The translations under genes and the position numbers were made by a program. The notes beneath the pieces were generated by a model. That model was not told the origin of the DNA and made no database searches. It worked only from the letters and a program-made list of their open reading frames with translations. Below are positions 54,986-64,000 of a stretch of DNA of 64,000 bases, in pieces (within the stretch, counting starts at the first letter, position 1; every line of letters starts with the position of its first letter). Source of the DNA: Apricaphanius iberus (lineage: Eukaryota; Chordata; Actinopteri; Cyprinodontiformes; Aphaniidae); NCBI GenBank assembly GCA_028564705.1, contig JAPXFQ010002758.1, forward strand, positions 1,945,501 to 2,009,500, read 5' to 3'.

Positions 54986-57364
54986 TTCAGGTTTAATTTA
55001 GTGCGGACTCAAGTAGCTGTGTAGACACGGCTACTTCACAATAAGGGTATTCATTGCTAATGTTTGACATTTATGATAGGTGTTATTATTTTTCAATTGA
55101 GATCACAACTACATCACTCAAAGCTGTATCAGCAGCTGTGTGGAAATGAAAAAGAACAGAAGAAATATAACAGCCTTTTCTCCAACTTACATCTTTTAAT
55201 ACTCTGAATGGCTTTAAGTGAAGCTCTGTCAGGTAACTCCAGTGTGAACAGTCATTACACCCTAAACCAGTACCTCAATAGACAGGTCAGTGTTTCCTTC
55301 ACTACATTAGCAGTCTGTGTTGCAGCACAACTGTTAAAACATCTGACTAAAAGTACTCTGTTGCAATAGGATAGTCCCATTATGAGGATGCTCAGGGTTG
55401 TCCAACATTAATAAGAAACGGTCAGCTTTACATACAAAAAATGTTAACCAGTTAGTTTGGCTTAACAACTGGCTAAAGGATAAATAGTTTAAAAGAGCCA
55501 TGTGTGAATGTGGAGTTCAAAACCAAATTTTTATTTATCTGTCCTTAATTTCATTTTTAGAAAGTGCCTTTATTGACACAATTTTTTTTGTATTTTTAGA
55601 CATATTTAGGAATGTTAATTAGTCATAATTAGTTGACAGCTACCCTGTGATTAAATTGCTATTCATCCCAAAATAAACTATTTTGTTGATAAAATGTATA
55701 AATGAGTTTATAATAGCACTATCTACATGTCTGGTCATCATTTTAAGTATTTAAGTACATTTTATTTAAAATATTAATTTTGTACTAAAAACTGTTAGTT
55801 TAGTGCCCCAAGTGGTTAAACAATTACACTGCACAGGAATTCACTAGAGTTGGAATCCTGCATTGCTAACGGCTCAGCTCGTGTGAAGACAGCAGTACGG
55901 CCATGGTGGCCTATATAACACATGCGGTCTCGACCACACCTCCGTAGTGAGGTGCCATTAACTGTCTGCAGCACAGTTGGCTCAATACCTGGGTGGTTTG
56001 TAATGTACGTGGTTACCCCTACTTGCTGACATTTGCTCATTACCTATGAGAAGGGGAATAACTGATATTAGTAAATGGAAAATAAAATCTGGGCTAAGAG
56101 TTAATTTTCTAATGCAAAAATTGTGATGGTGTGAAAGGTGTTTTTTTTTGTGTACATTTCTGAATGACTTTCTCGTCATGCTTGGATACGTTATACCATG
56201 GACATCTCTCTGCAACACACATTTTCTGTTGCTGACAATGACGTACAGTGGCCGCAGGTGGACCTGTTGAGGCAGAGTCAAACAAAATTACTCGAACTAA
56301 TCTATATTTAGCATTAGATTTGGCCAACAACAATGTACCACTCAGAAACACCGCTCATTCTATGCGGCCACAGGCTCGGTATCTGCTGCTGCTCCGGGCA
56401 GAGAACTAGACAACGGCCCGAAAAGATATGGCTCAGGGCCGCTTGCCTCCTTCACAGAATTTATATCCCTGTACTCTGTTCCCTCTGGAGAAGGAAGTGG
56501 AGAAAAAAACCTCAACCTCCAGATTATTTCCCTCGGAGGCAATGGAGCTTGCCTTACTATGGCTCGCTCCATCTTTCTGACTTCTTTGACTCAGCACTGG
56601 TGCAACATGACACTCACAGCCCAGACCACGTTACTCTTTAATTAGATTTTAAAAATGCCACCGTTTCAGAGCCCTAATATCTAGCCATCATAGTCATAGT
56701 CCCCCCTTGGAGAAAATTCCACCAGCCATAACTGCCCTCATCTCTGAACTGTTTTAAAATCATTAAAAAAAAAACATATTATATTGTAAAATGTGTTTAT
56801 TCCAGTCCCCTCTTAACCTGACAAAAAGCTGCAATAGTTCGGAAGACTCCCTGATCAAGGCGGTTTTAAAAGATTCCTGGAAATGTTAGCTACTAAGCAG
56901 CAATCTAAAAATAAATGTGTTTTTTGCACAGTTCTGTATAAGTAGGTTTAAGACCACAGAAAAAAAAAAGTTATTTCAATTTACATGATTAAATTGTCTA
57001 CATCGGTTCCACACAATCCGAATAAACACATCTGACATAATTTAGCCCCTTTTTTCTTAGTAAAATAAACATGTTGAATTAACGTGATATTTATTGGTTC
57101 CCATAACATGAATGTATTACATAATGTAGTCATATTATTTTTAAGTCATTAAAACATAATTTTCAATTTACTTTTGATTGTTACTTTTACTCAATGTTGT
57201 GTAATGTGAATACAAACTAATGATTATCAGGCCAGGTATCAGGTCACTTAGTTGGAAGGCATAGCACTTCCCACTACACCATTGCAGCCACGTGTTAGAG
57301 CTCAACACCTAATAAATAATGAAAGATTACTCTTTGTTTAATTTACATTTAATATTTCTCCTTA
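54986..57364. other. No gene recognised
   Basis: Mostly A+T-rich. 56335-56640 is G+C-richer with open frames on both strands and a plausible coding look, but no domain. 57237-57290 on the minus strand resembles a tRNA/SINE head (GCAATGGTGTAGTGGGAAGT). Confidence 0.4.
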
Positions 57365-57368
57365 TTAA

Positions 57369-57871
57369 AGTGACAGTGTGTAGTTTTTGCGGTACATCTA
57401 TGAAAATAGCCATTAAAATACTATGTAATAATAATTACGTGAAGCACATCAGTTGCAAAATATAGCAGATATTGTAAAATATGACTTTGAAAATCAGTTT
57501 TAAAAATACATAGGCGAGGGTCCTATTTTCAGGGGAAAGCCAAATTAGATGATGTCCTTAAATCTACAAAAGCCCGGACGGACAAAGCGCACGTAACACG
57601 CCCGCTATTAAAACATTGATTTCCCCTCAAAATACAATTTTTTTTGGCCATAAATACATTTTTACCTTTTCGCTATTTCCAAGCGATGAAAGAGAGACTG
57701 ATGTGCTCTTCATGTTGCTGCAAATAGATAATTCTCAGGGAATTGCGCATTTGAAAACAGCACTAGTTGGACTTCGGTTGTTCAGTTTCTTAATCTAAGA
57801 CACAGACCGCATGCTTGTGATAATTTAAGTATGCACTTCCCCCTACTGTCCGAAAATTACACACTGTGCCT
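57369..57871. mobile_element. TTAA-target MITE, complete copy
   Basis: 503 bp with inverted ends AGTGACAGTGTGTAGTTTTT and AGGCACAGTGTGTAATTTTC, flanked by TTAA at 57365-57368 and 57872-57875. No transposase. A second, right-truncated copy is at 62418. TTAA targets point to Kolobok or piggyBac machinery, as in the nest at 33.6-35.0 kb. Confidence 0.8.
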
Positions 57872-57875
57872 TTAA

Positions 57876-59194
57876 CTTCAGAGTTTATCACTGTGATAAC
57901 TGTTTTTTTTTTAGATTACTCAAAAAAATTACGTTTAGTCAACTAACAGGTAACAGTTAGTACTATAGCAAAACCTTTGACTTTAATCTTTCTATAAAAC
58001 AGAGGCAATGTTTTCCAATATATATTTAAAATTTTTACAGAAAGTGTTCAAATAATAAATATTACTTCATTTCCAGTGTTAACTAAACATGATTATACTG
58101 ATTTCAGTAAAATAATTCCTTCATTTTACACCAACGCAAGAAAATTGTGTAAATTCAGTATTGTTGATAATTGCTTAAATTGTACTTAATTAAATCATGT
58201 AAATAAGAGAAACATATATAGATTGTGGAAGTCTTTATTGGATGAAAAGGGGAAGAAAAAGCTATGTGCATTTGCTTGTTTGAATGTATTTGTGTGCAAG
58301 ACCCTATCTGTATGTCATTTTATCTATACATTTTTTTTTACATGTGCAGGTGTCTGTTTTTCGATATTGGTTTACTAGATAGAATTTTCCAGATCGTGGC
58401 TAGCCTGGCAGGCGGCACAGATTGAGGCAGCAGCCAGTTTGACACCAGTTAGGAAGCAGGATCGTATGAGTGGGAAAAAGCAAATTGAAGTGTCATAAAG
58501 ATATTAATGGAAACAAGATGTGGCCACCAAAAAAAACCATCAGTAAATTGGCTAGCAGTAAAAATACAAATCCAGCCAAGCCAAAAGAAGCTTTTCCAAT
58601 TGAAATGTCTGTGCTTAATAGATTATACATATCCTAGGATTTTATTTTTTTCTGTCTTGCAGAAAGCCAGTGCAGACAGTATATGTTATGACCAAACACA
58701 ATAAAAAAAAAAAGTAAATTGAACATATATTTAGTGTTTGCCTTTGTGTTGATGTGTTAAATAATGCTAAAGCAGAAAATGACCAAGTAATATAAAAAAA
58801 TATATAATTGCAAAAGCATGTGTTTATAATGGTATATTAGGGAAAATATGGCAAAGAACAATTTTGATTCCAGTAGTTTTACACAATTTAAACTAAGACA
58901 AGAGTTTGCTTTTTTTTTAAGAAAAAGATAATATAAACACTTAGAAATATAAAAACAGAACATTGAAATCTTGATAGGGAGGATTTTAACCTGGAAGGCA
59001 AGGGAGCTTAATAAATGGTGGGAGGGGATCAGGAAAACAGAAAGAGTCTAAAGTGTGAACCTTACTGTATTTTTCAAGAGACTTAAATCAAAGGAAATTT
59101 AATGTTTTCACTGTGACTAAAAGGAACAGAGCCTAAGTGTACTAAGAGGTTGATTAAAGAAGACATTTCGATTGTATACTCTTGTAAATACCTG
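57876..59194. other. No gene recognised
   Basis: A+T-rich with no supported feature. Confidence 0.45.
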
Positions 59195-60020
59195 ACTGTT
59201 CACCTGAAAAATACACTGGATTGGAGTCAAAAAACAGCAGGTTCCGAAAGACGTTTTTAGACTCTGTGCTGGCACCAGCCATCTTTTATAGCATTGTATG
59301 TGTGAGCAGCACTTTGTCTACAGCAGAGAGGAAGAGGCTTCTGAGCTCATTGGAAAGGTCAGCTTGGTTCTAGGATGCTCCCTGGATCCAGTGCAGGTGT
59401 TGGGAGACAGGAAAACAGAAAGAAACAAAATAACATCACTGTTGGTCTCCCACACCATGCATGGAGATTTTGCAGAGCTCCTTCAGTGACAGATTGCTAC
59501 ATCCTAGATGCATGAAGGAGCAGATTTGCAGTACCATCCTCCCCGACGCTGTTAGACTTTAAAATCAGAACTGCTCCCAACAAAGTTAATATTTACATCC
59601 CTGCTGTAAATTGCACTAACTCACTAATTACACTTTCTGCTGCTGTTATTTGCATATAATTTTTTCTCAGTTTCAATGTGCTAACTATTGGATATATGTT
59701 TACTTTTTATGCACAAGAACACATGAACATTCTATACATATTTCTAAATATTTTTGATTATTTTTAATATTTTTAGAATATCCTACAGGTTCAAATCTAC
59801 AGCACTTGTTTTGTTTTTAATGACTACGCGGTTCTCTGTATCTTTTAAATCTTTTCATAAGGCACATTTTATTCTTAACTCTTAGATTTAATTTTTTTAT
59901 ATGTTTTTACTTCTGAATCTTAATTGATGTTTGTATTTCCTGCCATTTTGCTGCTGTTACAGCCGAAATTCCCCTTGTTGGACAATTAAGGGTTGTTTAA
60001 TTCTATTCCATTCTATACTA
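59195..60020 (+). pseudogene. 5'-truncated LINE, RT C-terminus and 3' end
   Basis: Translation across lesions gives FLDSVLAPAIFYSIVC, then LDPVQVLGDRKTERNK and SFSDRLLHPRCMKEQICSTI, followed by LPDAVRL. This is the C-terminal block of a common fish jockey-superfamily LINE ('FY-IVCWGSS...SFSERLLHPRC'). The 3' end shows GCTGCTGTTACAGCCGAAAT, then CCCCTTGTTGGACAATTAAG and an ATTCTATTCC tail, matching that family's 'AATTTCCCC-TGGGA' end. Stops and frameshifts disable it. Confidence 0.7.
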
Positions 60021-60379
60021 GATGGTTTTGTACTACAAAAGGGGCAGAAGGAGGTAGAGGAGGACTATTTGAATAAGTGGATAGACTGATCTGATAGACC
60101 AGATCGATGAATAACAGCTACCGATCAAGAAGCAGAGATCCCTGGAATGGATATGTCCAATCCAATCCAATCTTATTTATAAAGCACAACTTAAACAAAC
60201 ACAAGGTTTCCAAAGTGCTGCACAGTAATAAATAACACAACAGAAGCACGATAGGACAATGGACACAAGGTAAAATAGGATGAAACAGAAATAAAACAAA
60301 TGAGATAAAAGAGATAACAGATAAAACACAGTAAAATCAAGTAAATCCATAAAATAAAGTAAGTGAAGTCAACTTCCTA

Positions 60380-61201
60380 CTAGGTGTTAAAAGCCAAGAA
60401 GAAGGAGTGGGTCTTTAGGTGGGATTTAAAAACAGACAGAGAGGAGGCCTGTCTGATGTGCTGAGGCAGACTTTTCCAAAGTTTCGGAGCTGCCACAGCG
60501 AAGGCACTGAGCTTCCGCTTAGTTTTAGGCTCTGTCAGTAGCAGCTGGTCAGATGACCTGAGAGACCGGGAAGGAGTGTAAACGTGTATAAGCTCAGAGA
60601 GGTATGGCGGAGCAAGACCATTGAGGGATTTAAAAGCAAATAAAATTAATTTAAAATGAACTCTAAAATGTATGGGCAGCCAGTGGAGTGAGGCTAAAAT
60701 GAGGGTAATGTGCTCATGTTTTCTTGTGCCAGTTAAAAGACGAGCTGCAGCGTTATGTACCATCTGGAGCCAAGAGATGGCCGACGCGCTGACCCCCAGA
60801 TACAATGCGTTGCAGTAATCCAGCCGATTGGTTACAAAAGCGTGGACTACTGTCTCAAAGTGCTGCCTGGACAGAATTGGTTTTATTTTGGCCAGCTGCC
60901 TCAGGTGAAAGAAACTCGATTTCACAACAGATGTGATCTGGCTCTCAAGTTTAAAATCAGGGTCCATCTTCACCCCCAAGTTCGTAATGATAGTTTTCAT
61001 GTACTGGCTGAGGGGACCAAGATCTGGCAGAGGGGTTCCAGTGGCTCCACTAAAAACCATCACCTCTGTTTTGTCATCATTAAAATTTAAAAAGTTAAAA
61101 GACATCCAGGCCTTGATTTCATCCAGTCATTTCAGCAGTGCAGTGACAAAGCTGGTGTCATTTTTCTTTAAAGGAACATAAATGTGGCTGTCCTCTGCAT
61201 A
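60380..61201 (-). pseudogene. LINE RT, C-terminal part with altered catalytic motif
   Basis: Reading begins at CYAEDSHIYVP (61204-61172). The normal YADD of motif C is YAED (61190-61201), replacing the first catalytic aspartate by glutamate. Motifs A and B and everything upstream are deleted. A TGA at 61129-61127 interrupts the frame. From 61105 on, 241 codons are open, including FLNFNDDKTEVMVF, NRLDYCNALYLGVS and LHWLPIHFRVHFK, to a stop at 60380. Enzymatically dead. Confidence 0.85.
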
Positions 61202-61226
61202 ACAGAGGAATAAAATGCCATGCTTC

Positions 61227-62397
61227 TTAAGTATGGAGCTGGGAGGTGACAGGGATTGAAGGGTCGTACACAGAGGAGGAAATTAGAGCCCTAGTAGAAG
61301 AAACCTTGTTGATAAAAAAGTGAAGTAAGTTTTCACAAACAGCAGGGGTGGTCTCCATACTGACAGACTGTGGGTCATTCAGGACAGAGTCAATAGTCTT
61401 GAACAAGATGCGATGCTTGTGGCAGTTTGACAAGACTATCTCAGACAAATGTTTTCTTTTAGCAGCTTTCACAGTTGTTTGATAGCGTTGCCAACAGTCC
61501 CTAAGCATTTCAAATGACACCTGCAGTTTATCCCTCTTCCACCTGCGCTCAGCTCTGCGACACTCATGTCTAACAGCCCAAGTCGCGTCATTCAACCAGG
61601 GCTCAGATCTGGTTTTAGGCTGCCTGGTTTTTAATGGAACCACAGTGTGTAGGACAGACTTACAGGTGGAGTGAAACCGTGAACTGAGCTCCTCAGTAGT
61701 GCACACAGTCTCAGGAAAGACGCAACTGATATTAAAGGCAGTGGAGAGCTGAGCAGCAGTGGAAGGGTTAATAATACGACAGCGCTGAACAGCAGCGGCA
61801 GATTTGACTGTAGCATTACAGGCGAGGGCAACCTCAAAAAGAACGGGCATGTGATCAGAGAAAGCTGCGTCACATATCTCAAGATTAAGAACGGGCAGAC
61901 CATAAGATAAAACAAGATCAAGTGTGTGACCGCATTCTTGTGTGGGTCGAGACACAGACTGCACCAGATTAAAAGAATCAATGAGGTTTAAAAAGTCTGT
62001 TGCCATTGGCTTGTCAGGACAACATACATGAACATAAGGACACAGTCATATTTACACATAATTTCAGCCAGGAAATCGCAGAATTCATTTATGAAGTTCT
62101 TGTTGTACTTCGGTGGCCGATAGACCACGGCGCACAGTACAACGTGAGACTGGCCCAGCTCAAATAAAGTGAGTTCAAAGCTGGTAAAAGAGGATGGCGG
62201 AAATAGCAGCTTACACTTGTAGAAGCTTTTAAACACAGTGGCTGTTCCTCCTCCTCGACCAGACGCGCGAGGTAATTTGCTGAAATTACATATACAAGCC
62301 TTTCCTCAAACAATAGTCTGGAGAAGTTTTTGAAGGCAGCTGTGGCACCACCTAACAGGGTATGACACTGCAGATGTTCCTGTGGTGACCTATCCAC
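61227..62397 (-). pseudogene. LINE endonuclease part, frameshifted
   Basis: The upstream frame (62236-61988) shows FELTLFELGQSHVVLCAVVY then RPPKYNKNFINEF and KYDCVL. The next expected block, GDFN, is missing, and the frame shifts. The second frame (62006-61227) resumes at PMATDFLNLIDSFNLVQ and contains CGHTLDLVLSYG, FSDHMPVLFE (the Asp-His pair) and ILFKTIDSVLNDP. A small deletion has therefore removed the conserved GDFN metal-site motif. Further disruption lies in the first 150 bases. Confidence 0.8.
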
Positions 62398-62417
62398 CTG
62401 ACACTGTACGGCCTTAA

Positions 62418-62706
62418 AGTGACAGCGTGTAGTTTTTGCAGTATATCTTTGTAAATAGCCATTAAAATACTATGTAATAATAATTACGTGAAGCACATTA
62501 CTTGCAAAATTTTGGCGATATTGTAAATATGACTTTAAAAATCAGTTTTAAAATACATGGGCGCGGGTACTCTTTTCAGGGGAAAGCCATATTAGATGAC
62601 GTCTTTACTGCTACAAGAGCCGGACAAAGCGCACGGAACACGGCCGCTATTAAAACATTGATTCCCCCTCAAAATGCAAAAAAGTTTCTCCATAAATACA
62701 TTTTTA
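62418..62706 (+). mobile_element. TTAA-target MITE, truncated copy
   Basis: It follows the TTAA at 62414-62417 and matches 57369 onward from AGTGACAGCGTGTAGTTTTT through TTAAAACATTGATT to a shared CATAAATACATTTTT near 62706. The right terminus is missing. Confidence 0.8.
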
Positions 62707-63012
62707 AATTTTTCAAATGTATTTTATATTTATTTGTAGCTTGAAATTTTCCAAGTTGATGATTTAATAGATAATAACAAAATTGTTCAAGCCTGTGCTA
62801 AATCCAAGATTTGCACCCGTGTTCTAACAGCATGCCCTGGTTTACAGTGTGTCAGGGTTCTACACCTATATGCAGCCGGCCCCCGCATCCCGGGTGCAAG
62901 TCATGCGCGCTAACCAGTCAGCCAAAGGGATATCCCTGTGACCAAGCAGCCAGGGAGCATGATCAATCAGCAGTTCCTATAGTTCTATAACTTTGCCAGC
63001 CTTACTAAAAAT
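62707..63012. other. No gene; tRNA-like remnant
   Basis: The minus strand at 62855-62935 reads TTTGGCTGACTGGTTAGCGC then ATGACTTGCACCCGGGATGC, which has an A-box-like part but no proper B box. It may be a SINE or tRNA relic. Confidence 0.3.
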
Positions 63013-63696
63013 TAGGGATGTCCGATATTATCGGCCTAAATTCATTATCGGCCGATATTGGCATTAAAATGTAACATCGGAAACTATCGGTATCGGTTTT
63101 TATTTTTTTAATAAGATGAGTTTTTCAAACCATACACATATTATATATCAAACTCTTCAGCAATTTCTTTTCTCTCTCATAATGTAAAAATATGACAGAT
63201 TTGCGGTTTAGTTTTTGAGATATTATTTGTTTGAGACAACTTCCAATATATCAAAAGGTAGGTTAATTATTGGCCCTGCTTAAATGTTTGCTGGTGTTTT
63301 ATTTTTTATTCTTGTTTCAGTTGTTTCCACTTTACCTCACTGCTATAAAGGTGTAATGTTGTTCACATTTTCAAAAAGTAGAAATTTGTCCTGAGTGGTG
63401 GGCCTTTGTCAGTATTCTCTGTGTGAGAAAATGTTCCAGCAGCTTTTGAAGACAAAATAAAAATGGCAAATTTTTCAACTGCCTAACTAAAATTCTAGTA
63501 CTTATTACATTTTCTAATTTTTTAAAGCTCAAGTATGCATGATAGAAGATATTTCATTGTGCTAAAAGGGTTTAGTAGTTTTTGTTTTTTTATGAGGGAG
63601 GGTCCCCACATATTGGTATCGGTTTAAATCGGTATCGGAAAATATGAGTTAGGCTATATCGGCTATCGGTAAAAAAGCCAATATCGAACATCCCTA
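63013..63696. mobile_element. Non-autonomous hAT element with perfect 8-bp target duplication
   Basis: 684 bp. The left end TAGGGATGTCCGATATTATC and the right end, reverse-complemented, TAGGGATGTTCGATATTGGC are inverted repeats. CTAAAAAT occurs directly before (63005-63012) and directly after (63697-63704). The eight-base duplication and TAGGG-type ends identify the hAT superfamily. Near both ends, 'TATCGG' words repeat many times (subterminal transposase-binding motifs in this superfamily). No transposase is present. Confidence 0.9.
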
Positions 63697-64000
63697 CTAA
63701 AAATATCACCCCAGCCCCCCAGGTTTATAACATGATCTCATTCATAGGCCCTTATCCAATCCACATCTGCAGACATACTCAACAGCAACATAAAAAGGAC
63801 ATTAAAATGGATAGATGAGCCAGGTTAGGTGAGAAAACGTTTATTTGATGCTAAATAAATGCATTGATAAATCATGTGCTACACTTCTAAAATATCCTCA
63901 GGCACGATACAGTAGTGTGAATGCACATAACCAGACACAATCACAGAAAAACCCAGACTGTCAAGTACTCTTTTTATGGTGTCACCTGAGCTTGGCCTTA

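Larger units (their letters stand above)
60160..62397 (-). mobile_element. Third L2-type LINE, inactive
   Basis: On the minus strand an endonuclease region (62397-61227) is followed by a reverse transcriptase of which only the C-terminal half is left (61201-60380). A 3' UTR follows and ends TTTATAAATAAGATTGG with an (ATTGG)n tail at 60160-60180. Sequence and tail differ from the LINEs at 11335 and 31350, so three L2-like families have inserted within 51 kb. Its 5' edge lies about 20 bases from the TTAA element at 62418. Confidence 0.88.

Overview
The window reads as euchromatic DNA of a ray-finned (teleost) fish. It is A+T-rich and full of TA microsatellites. It carries the repeat mix typical of fish: L2/CR1-type and RTE/Rex-type LINEs, a tRNA-headed SINE with a (GGAT)n tail, Tc1/mariner, hAT, PIF/Harbinger and TTAA-target DNA transposons, and one solo LTR. 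I found no host protein-coding gene I could name. Most open frames are shadows or pieces of mobile elements, so the window is best read as an intergenic stretch or a very large intron.

Layout. 0-11 kb: Harbinger-type elements (1.28-1.74 and 3.15-4.50 kb, the second with broken transposase and Myb-like genes), a SINE tail, a hairpin Tc1-type MITE and hAT scraps. 11.3-14.5 kb: a nearly complete L2-type LINE with one in-frame stop between endonuclease and reverse transcriptase. 16-22 kb: a TIR element, RTE and other LINE relics, and the second copy of an ancient repeat first seen at 10 kb. 22.2-24.6 kb: an unexplained G+C-rich block. 27.66 kb: a solo LTR with a 5-bp target duplication. 31.35-33.04 kb: a second L2-type LINE on the minus strand with an undamaged reverse transcriptase frame of about 500 codons. 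33.6-35.2 kb: a four-layer nest of TTAA-target transposons and a LINE. 35.2-35.75 kb: a long inverted-repeat element. 38-40.3 kb: Tc1, mariner and hAT relics, including a BED finger joined in frame to a hAT dimerisation domain. 42.1-44.25 kb: a promoter-like segment, splice signals and a poly(A) signal that could be a small host transcript. 46.0-47.6 kb: a complete Tc1 transposon with an uninterrupted 334-residue transposase. 53-55 kb: a CAG-ended element and a full-length SINE with a 14-bp target duplication. 57-63.7 kb: two copies of a TTAA element, a LINE relic, a third L2-type LINE that is dead, and a hAT element with a perfect 8-bp duplication.

The parts act as independent selfish elements, not as a pathway. 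LINE machinery explains the SINE copies and their long duplications. Transposases supplied elsewhere explain the non-autonomous elements. The items most worth follow-up are the apparently intact Tc1 element, the datable nest at 33.6-35.2 kb, the candidate transcript at 42.3-44.2 kb with the foldback just beyond it, the BED-hATC reading frame, and the G+C-rich block at 22-24.6 kb.
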